Positions 1-7,577 are shown, numbered from the stretch's first letter. The stretch is 11,380 nt of DNA from Saprospiraceae bacterium (GCA_016720635.1 JADKKF010000012.1:1-11380), one strand, 5' to 3'. Translations and numbers: made by a program. The notes: a model not told the origin generated them from the letters alone.

Positions 1-1
1 T

Positions 2-982
2 CATATTATTGGAAGGAATCATAAGCAACTATCACATTTGAAAAAGCTCGTTAAATCGCGACCATTTTTCAAAGACTTTTTTTCTCCAAGAAAAATGTGC
101 TTATGTTTTACATCTGTCAACTACAAGGAGGTCGAAATGGGAAAGCAAATCGCTCTTTCTTCCATTACTAAAGCAACAGAATATATAAACCATACTCTTG
201 GCTATAATGGCAGATTAGATCCCTATTTTACTCTTTCTACAAATAAGGATTTTAATGAGATAGGAGCGAATAGAAAGTACAGAAGAATATTTCTAACATT
301 AGACGAGGATAATATTGAAAGGCTTAATAGGGATAATGTGTACCATAAACTGGCAAATCGCAATAGCCCAGCAGTAGACCAATTTCTCCAATTTGAATAT
401 TTATATCACCGGGCCTTATTGTCTAACGAACTTAACGACTATTGGCAATACTTGGAATGTCTTATCTCAGTAACGCAGAGTTCTAATAATTCAGAAGATA
501 AAATAATAGAATCAACTGCTAAAATATTAGCAAAGCAAAAACAGCTTTTAAATATCGATACATATGAAACCCATATTTTTGATCTTCTTTCTTACAATGG
601 AATGCGCGAATTAGAATATTGCTTTACTTCAGAAGTAACAAGTTACATTTACGATAATTGGGAAAATGTTAACATTGTAAAGATGGCAAGCAAATTTAAA
701 TTGCCTATAATTTTAAAATTAAAAGATATTATTAAATCTTCTAAAACGAGAAAGTATAGATCAATGCTAACAAACTATTATTCTGGAATATTATTAGAAC
801 TTTATGAAAGTCGCAATTATTTTGTACATCAAGGCATTTCGAATGAACTTGCTAAGGTAAAGCTGGTCCATATTATTCCAAATATGATACAGAACATACG
901 ATATTCAATATGTGATGAGCTCAGCAATAAAAATTACAGTAATTTATCGAAAACAATTGAAAAGTTAATTAAATATAAATAA
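2..982 (+). CDS. HEPN-domain protein, N-terminus beyond left edge
   Basis: The reading frame is open from base 2 to the stop at 980-982, so the gene is cut by the window edge. The TTG at 38 and the ATGs at 95 and 137 are internal candidates, and the residues before them look coding. The 300+ residues are rich in Asn, Tyr, Lys and Leu and mostly helical in character, with no signal peptide or membrane segment. Near the C-terminus the stretch YESRNYFVHQG (about 803-835) holds the R-x4-H motif of HEPN domains, with Arg at 812-814 and His at 827-829. HEPN proteins with this motif are commonly metal-independent RNases in toxin-antitoxin and phage-defence systems. That it is an RNase here is inference; no other domain was recognised. 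It converges on the minus-strand HEPN gene with a 19-bp gap. Base composition is clearly more AT-rich than the aminotransferase at the right, which fits acquired cargo. Confidence 0.72.
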   Translation, partial: HIIGRNHKQLSHLKKLVKSRPFFKDFFSPRKMCLCFTSVNYKEVEMGKQIALSSITKATEYINHTLGYNGRLDPYFTLSTNKDFNEIGANRKYRRIFLTLDEDNIERLNRDNVYHKLANRNSPAVDQFLQFEYLYHRALLSNELNDYWQYLECLISVTQSSNNSEDKIIESTAKILAKQKQLLNIDTYETHIFDLLSYNGMRELEYCFTSEVTSYIYDNWENVNIVKMASKFKLPIILKLKDIIKSSKTRKYRSMLTNYYSGILLELYESRNYFVHQGISNELAKVKLVHIIPNMIQNIRYSICDELSNKNYSNLSKTIEKLIKYK

Positions 983-1001
983 TCATATTAAACATTCAGA
1001 C

Positions 1002-2443
1002 TTAAATTTGCCTGTATTGATCTTCATTTAATTTTATTTTTGTTTCCTTCTCATAGATTTTTGGGTAGTTTACAATCAAATTATCATATCCAATTTTCTT
1101 CAGTAAAATTGCGGAAATCAAGGTATAAAGTTTTAAGAATAGGAAATATCTTAAACCGTCTGACTTGTCCTGTAACCTACCTTTTGGGGTCTCAATCAAT
1201 GGATGGGTTCCATGCAAGAATGCATTACGCTGCTCGATTGCAAAAACATCTTTTTCATTGAGAGTTATACCGAGAATCTTGAATGGAATAAGAAGTTTGT
1301 CCCGATTAGTAACTTGATTTAAGCTATTTAGCTTGTTAGTCAGTTACTTCGCACCGCTTACACCTATTTCTCCTTGATATTTCATCATTGTTACAACTAA
1401 GTCTTTTCTCATTCTTTTAAAAATCGATTTATCAATTACGCTAAATGCTTTCTCATTTTCCTTCTCCATCAGACTAGCCAATGATTCCAATGCCACCGCC
1501 AAATTCGCTGGACTTGAAACAAGGGAAACAGAGGCTGTTTCTAAAATTAGAAGAAGAACACCCTTGTAGTCATTTTCTGTATGAACTAATCTGCAAAGTT
1601 CAGCAAACTCATTAGATGAAATAAGTCGAACCTTGTTTTTGTACAAATTATGCAGTTTGGCATCATGCAGCCAACCGTATGGATTTGTGTAAACCGGAAC
1701 ATAGGAGCAGGAAATGGATGAGCGCAATCTTGTATAAGCAAAATGAACAGGATGGATCATATCTTTTTGGTCATATTGCATAAAGTAGCCTTCATTTAAT
1801 ATTAGTTCTCCCGTAATAAATCCGAATGAAAGAAGAATCGAATAACAATATTCATGAAAAAACTTTTCAGATAGTTTTTGTTCGCACTCAAGAATCAGGT
1901 ACTTATATGTTGGCTTTGAAGTATGGTCAGTTGCGACATACATTAGGAAAGATTTTCGAGCAAGGTTCACTTTTATTCCATAAGTACAAGTAATATTATT
2001 TCCGATTGAAAATAATACAGGGAATGCACTAATAGCAAATGTAAAATCTGGTTTCATTTCCAGAGGCAATGGAATGAAGACTCTGTTTATGTTTGGGGAA
2101 GTATGGGTGAAATTGTCGGATTGAATTGCTGGATTGCGCCCATTGCTTTGTTACCTGACCAACTTGATACAAACGGTTGCTTAAACTTCACAAGGTGCTT
2201 TTCCAGTTTTAAACTAAAACTATCTTTATGATTAGATTCATCAGCATACAAGCGAGATGGATCGTCGATGACAAGGTTGTATTGCCTTATACCTTTTTGC
2301 CAGATGGCATTGATTTGTTCTGAACTGCCCCTCTTAATTATACTTGAAATAGAGGCTTTCTTTTCCAGGTCTTGGATTAGGATTATTGAATTTTTCAACT
2401 CCTTTGGGACAGGTTGAAGTTTGTTGGTTGGAATATTAGTCAT
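1002..2443 (-). pseudogene. ApeA-like HEPN protein, broken by one frameshift and one stop
   Basis: Three open pieces join into one protein of about 480 codons: 2443-2087, about 2090-1347, and 1343-1002. The first break is at 2092-2094, where an AAA read as AAAA would give ILPQNINRVFIPLP and join the frames. The second is an in-frame TAA at 1346-1344. Beyond it the same frame continues for about 113 residues and contains EQRNAFLHGTHP (Arg 1229-1227, His 1214-1212), the HEPN R-x4-H motif, preceded by a PFKILGI-type segment. This arrangement, with a long N-terminal region and a C-terminal HEPN, resembles the ApeA-like HEPN proteins that abort phage infection; assignment to that family is by pattern only. 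Adding one base gives 481 codons exactly. If the breaks are real the protein has lost its catalytic segment; if they are sequence errors the gene is intact. It is the last minus-strand gene of the element in view. Confidence 0.68.
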
Positions 2444-2486
2444 GTGATAGTATCGGTGATTACTTCACTGCAAATTATCCCTTTTA

Positions 2487-2513
2487 ATTTGGCTATTTTG
2501 GCTAAACTGGCTA
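2487..2513. repeat. Period-9 tandem array 1 (3 units)
   Basis: Three contiguous 9-mers, ATTTGGCTA, TTTTGGCTA and AACTGGCTA, share the core TGGCTA. The array lies about 45 bp past the relic stop codon, at the same relative place as array 2 after the intact 205-aa gene. Confidence 0.75.
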
Positions 2514-2555
2514 CTCCAACCCAAACACCCCAAAATGCCACTCTGGAGTATATCC

Positions 2556-2746
2556 TCACATGTCAGCAAATATGATTTTTTCATGTAAATACCTTTTTGA
2601 CTTTTCAAACAATAAAAGATTGCCAAAGAACCTTTGTGCTGGTCATGTGGGCATTCCAGCCTTAATAGCATTCTCTTTACCCTGGGCCTAGGTAAAACAT
2701 AGTGGTAGAGCATCATAGACCTTTCGTTGAAGAATGGAAAGTACAG
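2556..2746 (-). pseudogene. Relic of the winged-helix C-terminus of the 205-aa gene
   Basis: On the minus strand the frame reads LQRKVYDALPLCFT-stop-AQGKENAIKAGMPT-stop-PAQRFFGNLLLFEKSKR, ending at a TGA (2558-2556). It matches codon for codon the end of the intact neighbour (LQREVYDSLPATFTWAQGK, then MPERTAQRFFGNLVLFEKAR). Two internal stops and the loss of everything upstream of about 2746 make it a dead fragment. It probably arose by tandem duplication of the 3' end of the neighbour followed by decay, or by acquisition of a homologous element end. Confidence 0.85.
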
Positions 2747-2913
2747 ATGATTTTGTCAGGACCTTAGTGTATGATGATATTGACCGGAGTATGATTGATG
2801 AAATGAATTATATCTATGAGGAGATCCCTTTTGAAAAAGAGTGCTCAGAAGCAATCGATGTTCTCGGCAAAGGTTATGATTTTGGCGATAATGGCGACAA
2901 GATCAATTCTTGA
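2734..2913 (+). CDS. Possible small acidic protein, 59 aa
   Basis: An ATG at 2734 opens 59 codons to the TGA at 2911-2913, on the strand opposite to its neighbours, filling the space between the two direct-repeat copies. The product is strongly acidic (many Asp and Glu, for example YDDIDRSMIDEM and YEEIPFEKE) with no recognised domain. The codon third positions are varied in a way that looks coding. Its first few codons overlap the end of repeat copy A. No clear promoter or ribosome site is visible. Alternatively it is a chance frame, or the tail of an older gene broken by the duplication. I do not recognise it. Confidence 0.35.
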   Translation: MESTDDFVRTLVYDDIDRSMIDEMNYIYEEIPFEKECSEAIDVLGKGYDFGDNGDKINS

Positions 2914-2923
2914 CTAATTATTG

Positions 2924-3204
2924 AAATTATCCTACAAAATCACGGCTATACTGGCTAAAGTGGCCACTCCAATCACTAAAACCCCCAAAAATGCCCCCAG
3001 GAGTATATCCTCAGATCTCTGCAAATGTGATTTTTTTCATGTAGACTCCTTTCCTAGCCTTCTCAAATAAGACAAGATTACCAAAGAATCGCTGTGCAGT
3101 CCGCTCCGGCATCCCAACATTAACGGCAATCTGCTTTCCTTGGGCCCATGTAAATGTTGCCGGCAATGAATCATAAACTTCTCGTTGAAGTGTCGTCAGT
3201 ACAG
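2924..3204. repeat. Direct repeat, copy B (intact parent)
   Basis: Counterpart of 2472-2746. It contains the 3' coding end of the 205-aa gene (3011-3204) and its 3' flank (2924-3010). The flank is as well preserved between the copies as the coding part, which suggests that it was duplicated as one block or is itself under constraint. Confidence 0.85.
2940..2966. repeat. Period-9 tandem array 2 (3 units)
   Basis: The units TCACGGCTA, TACTGGCTA and AAGTGGCCA share the core (T/C)GGC(T/C)A. The last unit forms part of the 10-bp palindrome AGTGGCCACT. It lies in the 3' flank of the 205-aa gene. Confidence 0.72.
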
Positions 3205-3628
3205 GTAGCCGCTTCTTAGTGCCATTCTTCTCCTGGTACCAGCCACTTTTCTCCATTTTATTTAATAACAGGGTGAACTCATCAAACGTATAGAACCCCT
3301 CTGTCAACAAGCGTCCGTATGGTTTAAACACGTCCACACCCGGATCGTACCCTATGGAAAGTTTGCCATGTCTGTCATAGGTTCTCTCTGCTTTTTGTAT
3401 GGTTAAATTGTTCTCTCTTCTTTTATCTCCTGGGAAGGCAAAGAAGTGGGTGTCAGACATGGCAGTAACGGCTAAACGAACAAATCCAAGTGCCTCCAAT
3501 CTCGAAGTAAATTCATCCTTCGGTTGCTGCATGGCATCTGCATTAGCCTCCTGGATCCTTAGCAATCGTCTGTAATCATCAGGATGTTGGTTTTTAAGCC
3601 ACTGGTGGAATCTATCGTTGGTTTCCAT
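3011..3628 (-). CDS. Unrecognised protein with C-terminal winged-helix module
   Basis: A 205-aa intact frame starting at ATG 3628, 15 nt after the stop of the VirE-DUF3987 gene, so almost certainly co-transcribed with it. The N-terminal ~130 residues are unrecognised; they hold a basic stretch and aromatic segments but no signal peptide or membrane span. Residues about 145-200 look like a winged helix-turn-helix: a helix around LQREVYDSLP, a putative recognition helix around MPERTAQRFFGNLV, and a KGVYMKKI wing. The same layout (LP-x-x-F, then S/ERT or SARS, then a helix, then K-x-G-x-Y-x-K) closes the DUF3987 protein and the relic at 2556-2746. This suggests that one DNA-binding module was reused in the operon. 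A role in element replication or its control is inference from position. Confidence 0.7.
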   Translation of the reverse strand: METNDRFHQWLKNQHPDDYRRLLRIQEANADAMQQPKDEFTSRLEALGFVRLAVTAMSDTHFFAFPGDKRRENNLTIQKAERTYDRHGKLSIGYDPGVDVFKPYGRLLTEGFYTFDEFTLLLNKMEKSGWYQEKNGTKKRLPVLTTLQREVYDSLPATFTWAQGKQIAVNVGMPERTAQRFFGNLVLFEKARKGVYMKKITFAEI

Positions 3629-3643
3629 GTGCTATGTGCATTT

Positions 3644-5930
3644 TTATTTTATTTTACGATACAGGCCGGCCTTCAGTTTTTCCAGCTTATTATTCAAAGC
3701 AAGTTTTAGTATTTCATCCACTGATCTGGCACTGAGGTTAAATTTTCCCTCGCCAAGACTAACAGCATCCTTGCGTTGAAATTCCTGAGGTAGCGCCTCA
3801 AAAAACTTTCGTTTGTTATCCCCATCCAAATAAGGTGTCACTTCACGCTGATTCGGAAGATTGCTGAACATAAGAATTGAATGCTGCAGATAGACCTGAA
3901 CAAGGGACAAAGCCGAATCGAAATCCTCATCTGAACAATACCGCGTTGCCTTCATATCACGAGCTTCAAATTTTCTCAACGCAGTGAAGATCATGCAAAA
4001 CCTAAACAGAATGAGTCCTAATCTATATACAACACCAGCTGCATCCTCACTTGAAAAAACGACTACATCGTCCAGGATCGCTGTAAAGGAGGAATTCAAA
4101 GTATCCCATTGTCTATCCGTTAATAGGACATCCGTAGGAAACTGTTCAAGGTGTTTAGTGAGTTTTAATACTTCTTCAGCCAATTGCCCGTAATGTTCAT
4201 TATACACTATTGGATTGGCTCTTGGAGATGGATCTTGCCATCCAATAGGGTTTTTGTAGGCATAATAAATGATGCGACTGAAAAGCCCATCTTCAGCGGA
4301 GGCAATCAATCTTGGGACCTGGCCAGGTGTTCCTGATAAACCTAATGCAATACGAGGCTCCTTGATTTCCAAATACTCATCATTGGTCTTACGTGAGTAA
4401 GTATACGTTTCGTGGTGAAAGGCCATCCTGAGAAGAGGTGAGTAATCTCCCCACTCCTGTTTCTTGGTACCACTCATAATGTCAGCTTCGGTTTCACAAA
4501 TAATACCCTCCCAGCATTATTCTGTAGGTGCTCCACCAACCTGGCAAGTGAGCAGTCAGCAGGTATTAGTACAATTCTGAATGGTGGTTTCTGTGGCGCA
4601 TCCGGCAAGGGTTCACCGGACTTCCGTTTGCGTTTTTTATCGTTATAGTCAAGCAATTCGGCCTCGTACTTTTTCTTCGCCTCTTTTGAATTGCTCACTG
4701 CTTCATCGTGGTATTTCTGAACAAGTCGCTTGGCATTCTTTAATACTCCCTTGCCACTTGCAGCAGGAGCAATGATGAAGATGTTCAATGGCGGGTACAC
4801 TCGTTCCTGAAAGTACACACCGGTAACCTTAGGCAAACAGCCGCTTATCATTGCAATAGCACCTGTCAGAAAGGCATCTCGCTTCCGCTTATCAGAATAT
4901 ACTTTTGATCCTTCATAAAGAATTGGCGGAAGTTTATCGAATACCTCATCAGGTATCATTGGGGTTGACTTTAAGAAGTCTTGGGTTGGTGGTTCTTCCT
5001 CTTCCGGGATACCTTCATCGCTCTGTGGAATATCATGAGTAGAAGGCCCTGGTTTTGCGGACTTTGCGGACTTTGCAAACTTTCCAAATTCATGTGATTG
5101 GTTTCTATACACACTTTGAATCGTTGCACGCATCTCCTTTTCCGGCAAGTCGAAATTAAGGAATACCAATTCGGAGGTCGACTCTTGTGGGAATCCCTGC
5201 CCTGTTGCAATTTGATGCAAGCAAATGGATGTAATTATTCCTATTATGTTCTTCATACTGGGATTTCTTATTGGTGAATTCAATTTGCTGCTGAAACAAC
5301 ATGATTACATTAAGGTCGGGTTCAGTTAAGCTATCCAAAGTTTCAACCGTAGTTGTGAGCTTCGGTGATCCTTCCTGAATGATCACTTTGAATTTTTCAT
5401 TATTAAGATTCTTATACAGGTTTGGGTCATAGCTCATATAGCATAGCCTTCCTTTATCTTTACATCTGGGGTCCGATTTCATTCCCAGTAGTTCTTCATA
5501 ATAGGCGCTAACTTGTTGATAAGCGATACTATGATTTTCAGCATCAGAATCAACTTCAACAAAAATCTTTATTCCACACCCCCTCGCGCTAATAAAGCAC
5601 GCAACTGTATAAGGCGAGGCTTTAGCCTTCTCAACTAAATTATCCAATTGGTCTGGTTCCACATTGTCAAAGTCTAAGTGAACATGGGAATTATACATTT
5701 TAAGAAATTCCGGCAGTCGTCGTTCACTAAATGTTGCCGATGTAGAAAAGGACTTCAATTTATATTTCAGTGCCTCAGCTTCTTCTTTCTTGTTTTGGGA
5801 CATTAAAGTCCTGATTTTCCCTATCGGCTCCTTATACACCCCTGTTTGAATGTCCTTTAAGATGAGTATCAGAGATCGTTCCTTCCCTGGGAATAGTCTT
5901 ATTGTAATGAAATATGCTACACGTTGCCAT
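3644..5930 (-). CDS. VirE_N / DUF3987 replication protein (three frameshifts)
   Basis: Pieces 5930-~5865, ~5864-~5186, ~5185-~4507 and ~4506-3644 join into 761 residues; the net indel makes the length exactly divisible. The ATG at 5930 (reading MATCSIFHYNKTIPREGTIS) is preferred because it gives the usual short N-terminus and follows an AT-rich leader. Residues about 20-230 match the BT4734/VirE N-terminal domain: HLDFDN near residue 86 supplies the D-x-D of primase-polymerase-like folds, followed by ISARGCGIKIFVEVD and CYMSYDPNLY. A linker with FAKSAKSAK repeats (about 281-292) leads to DUF3987, with a Walker A-like APAASGKG near residue 386, CETEADIM, and LSGTPGQVPRLI. The C-terminus ends in a winged-helix-like segment. 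The fusion is standard in Bacteroidetes integrative elements and is thought to serve element replication. Breaks: an extra C near 5864, an extra A (or lost AC) near 5186, and a lost G in 4506-4508. Confidence 0.85.
5051..5086. repeat. Period-9 tandem array 3 (4 units, in-frame)
   Basis: The units GGTTTTGCG, GACTTTGCG, GACTTTGCA and AACTTTCCA lie inside the linker between the VirE_N and DUF3987 domains, where they encode the repeated Lys-Phe/Ser-Ala tripeptides of FGKFAKSAKSAKP. Being in frame, copy changes would lengthen the linker by three residues at a time. Confidence 0.8.
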
Positions 5931-6137
5931 TTGAATGTTGAATATTTAACAGTCACTATCCCACAATTCCAGGCATTACGCGGCCTGTTGCAATCATGAC
6001 AATCATTGCAATTGTAGAATAAGTAAACTTGGTTATTGAATAAGCAGGGCTGTAATCGGTCTGCCAGAGACAATGCTTTATGTAAGCAGTATTGAATGCG
6101 GGGTTACGGTCCCTTCTTATTTTCCATACAGATCAAT
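5931..6137 (-). other. 207-bp leader upstream of the VirE-DUF3987 gene
   Basis: This holds no convincing gene. One frame continuous with the second piece of the VirE gene stays open through 6073 and gives a Cys-rich peptide (CNDCHDC), but the conserved protein starts at 5930 in another frame. Period-9 array 4 lies at 5986-6012. The last 25 bases before the ATG are AT-rich (TTAAATATTCAAC), which is typical of Bacteroidota start regions lacking a strong Shine-Dalgarno. Confidence 0.5.
5986..6012. repeat. Period-9 tandem array 4 (3 units)
   Basis: Read on the minus strand the units are ATTGCAATG, ATTGTCATG and ATTGCAACA. They lie 56 bp upstream of the VirE-DUF3987 start codon. Same unit length and copy number as arrays 1 and 2, but a different core. 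Confidence 0.7.
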
Positions 6138-6419
6138 TCAGTTTTTTGGAGGATCTGTTGCAACTACCTTCTCATGCTGCGGTGGTGTCGATATTGACTC
6201 GAAAAAGTGATGAGGTCTCTTCTTCTTGTCTTGCTGTATACTCCTCATCAATAGCGTGGAGATTGCTTCACGCTGTGGCCACATCTGATCAGAGCGATTG
6301 AAGAACTCCTGAGTATCTTCATAAGACAACTGATCAGCGGGAACGTTGGACCACATTAATCGCCGGAATAAACCAGGGGCAATCTCTTTTCTTTCTATTT
6401 CAATTATTCTTGCTTTCAT
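6138..6419 (-). CDS. Unrecognised small protein, 93 aa
   Basis: The ATG at 6419 overlaps the TGA of the preceding HTH gene by one base (TGATG), so the two are translationally coupled. A GTG one codon earlier is less likely. The protein starts MKARIIEIERKEIAPGLFRR, has a charged middle and a polar, Pro/His-rich C-terminus (ISTPPQHEKVV). No domain was recognised. Small ORFs in this position, between the excisionase-like HTH and the VirE-DUF3987 gene, are common in Bacteroidetes elements, so an accessory role in excision or replication is a reasonable inference only. Confidence 0.65.
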   Translation of the reverse strand: MKARIIEIERKEIAPGLFRRLMWSNVPADQLSYEDTQEFFNRSDQMWPQREAISTLLMRSIQQDKKKRPHHFFESISTPPQHEKVVATDPPKN

Positions 6420-6723
6420 CACTTCACCTCCTGGATTAAATTTTCGATTTCACTACGTTTGTAATACCTCTTGCCACCGATGGCATAGGTTTTCAAATTC
6501 CTTTCTTCTCGTGTTTCCATAAAGTGGATGAGGAGAGAATTTTTCCACGAATTGCGGATTTGGGAATGTATTCATCCAATAGATCTGTATCTTTGTTCGA
6601 TACTGGATGGGGAACGATTTTGTCCAGCCTCTCATCAAGAGCCCGACCAATTACGTCTAAAAGCTTAGCCTCGTCTATGAGGACTATTGTTGGGCTTTCT
6701 GCAGTTACTTTTTTACTTTCCAT
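6419..6723 (-). CDS. Excisionase-type helix-turn-helix protein (one frameshift)
   Basis: Starts at ATG 6723 (MESKKVTAESPTIVLI). The frame runs to about 6502 and would stop early, but restoring one G in the GG at 6500-6501 joins it to NLKTYAIGGKRYYKRSEIEN and a TGA at 6421-6419, giving 101 residues. The C-terminal half (LLDEYIPKSAIRG, then TLWKHEKKGNLKTYAIGGKR) is the MerR/Xis-like HTH_17 pattern: a helix-turn-helix, then a wing with Tyr-x-Ile-Gly and a basic RYYKRSE strand. Family members bind DNA at element ends and promote excision or regulate the operon. The N-terminal ~45 residues are a coiled-coil-like leader (AKLLDVIGRALDERLDKIV). It heads the replication gene cluster. The frameshift is probably a base-call error in a homopolymer. 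Confidence 0.82.
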
Positions 6724-6870
6724 GATTCCTTGTTTGGTTACAAAAGCAAATATGCAAGCCAACGAACGGGAGCGAGGTCCCGATTTGAACCAGGATATTG
6801 AAATGAAAACAAAAAAAAGCAACTTGATTAGATATTTGCTTGATTACCAGGCTGCTGAGCAATTTAAGCG
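6724..6870 (-). promoter_or_regulatory. 147-bp leader upstream of the HTH gene, with tRNA T-arm-like sequence
   Basis: A gap between the 233-aa gene and the HTH gene that probably holds the promoter of the HTH-VirE operon, although no clean TTTG / TAnnTTTG pair is seen. On the minus strand TCCTGGTTCAAATCGGGA (6796-6779) can fold as a 5-bp stem around a TTCAAAT loop, like a tRNA T-arm. No matching acceptor, D-arm or anticodon arm is present, so this is not a tRNA gene. Confidence 0.35.
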
Positions 6871-7572
6871 TTAGCCTGGTTCTCCTCCAAAGGAGAAATG
6901 AAAATGAATAAAATGTTGGATATACTCCTTTAAATCATCTGGGGTTTCGTCCTTAGAGTAGCGTTTTTGCCAAGTTCTAAAAGTTTCTTTGGGAATATGT
7001 GCACAATATTCCATTCTAAAGTCTTCCCTTGATCCTCGATATTTACTCCTTACCGCTCGATAGATCCAGTAATAATAAATTGGTTCAAGTTTATAAGGGG
7101 AAGCATTAAGGGTTTGCACAAACAAAATTGCATGAGGATACCATTTTTCAATAAAAGGAGTGATAGTATCAATGAAGCTATAGCTTATAAACTTTTCTCG
7201 GGTGATGATTCTGTTGCCGTCTTCTATATCTAATTGAATAAATTCCGAATACGATTTGTAAAATGTTTCAGGATTTACTCCTACGCTTTCAAGATTTCTA
7301 TCCTTATAATACTGGAAGCATTTAACCTTTACATGCGGAAATTGATCATCTGGGAAGTAACCCGCTAACGTTGCAAGGTGAAAGATTACAATATGTTGAA
7401 ATAAATAGAGTCCATCCTTGTCGAATTTTTCATTGATTGGTCTTACATATGGGGTATCATCTAAGAAGATATTCTCATCGCTGAATGTAGCTTCACTCTT
7501 ATCATCAGGAATGATGGCGTGATCATTGCGCATTAAATCTTCTTGAATTTCCTTTCCTTTCCTTTTTGCCAT
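6871..7572 (-). CDS. Unrecognised protein, 233 aa, downstream of integrase
   Basis: An intact frame from ATG 7572, 5 nt after the integrase stop, so it is very likely co-transcribed with the integrase. The first ~45 residues are charged and acidic (KSEATFSDENIFLDD). The body is rich in Phe, Tyr, His and Trp with a mostly helical pattern (LFQHIVIFHLATLAGYF, YYYWIYRAVRSKYRGSREDF). The end contains HIPKETFRTWQKRY, which could be a helix-turn-helix recognition helix. There is no signal peptide, and the hydrophobic stretch around residues 57-72 is too broken by charges and His to be a clear membrane span. Proteins of this size next to the integrase recur in Bacteroidetes elements without a known function. 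I do not recognise it. Confidence 0.7.
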   Translation of the reverse strand: MAKRKGKEIQEDLMRNDHAIIPDDKSEATFSDENIFLDDTPYVRPINEKFDKDGLYLFQHIVIFHLATLAGYFPDDQFPHVKVKCFQYYKDRNLESVGVNPETFYKSYSEFIQLDIEDGNRIITREKFISYSFIDTITPFIEKWYPHAILFVQTLNASPYKLEPIYYYWIYRAVRSKYRGSREDFRMEYCAHIPKETFRTWQKRYSKDETPDDLKEYIQHFIHFHFSFGGEPG

Positions 7573-7577
7573 AATGG

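Larger units (their letters stand above)
2472..2746. repeat. Direct repeat, copy A (about 280 bp, diverged)
   Basis: This copy matches 2924-3204 throughout, by eye about 70% identical with small gaps. Anchors include AAATTATCC, GGAGTATATCCTCA, GCCAAAGAA/ACCAAAGAA and CGTTGAAG. It covers the last 63 codons of the 205-aa gene, its stop codon and about 85 bp of downstream sequence. Copy A is decayed while copy B carries the intact reading frame. Confidence 0.85.

Noticed and set aside
1040..1261. 73-aa plus-strand frame
   Set aside because: Antisense to the C-terminal HEPN segment of the minus-strand gene, which carries the recognisable motif.
5156..5283. Start of a separate DUF3987 gene at ATG 5283
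   Set aside because: The first ~27 residues of that frame are the out-of-frame reading of the VirE domain end; the two domains form one fused protein joined near 5186.
5931..6073. Upstream extension of the VirE frame giving a Cys-rich N-terminus (CNDCHDCNRPRNAWNC), possibly a zinc finger
   Set aside because: The conserved N-terminus MATCSIFHYNK lies in another frame starting at ATG 5930 and joins by one indel; the Cys codons come from the period-9 repeat. A real small Cys-rich peptide is not excluded but not supported.
6524..6874. 116-aa plus-strand frame over the HTH gene
   Set aside because: It is the shadow of the minus-strand HTH gene and its leader; no start context or family resemblance.
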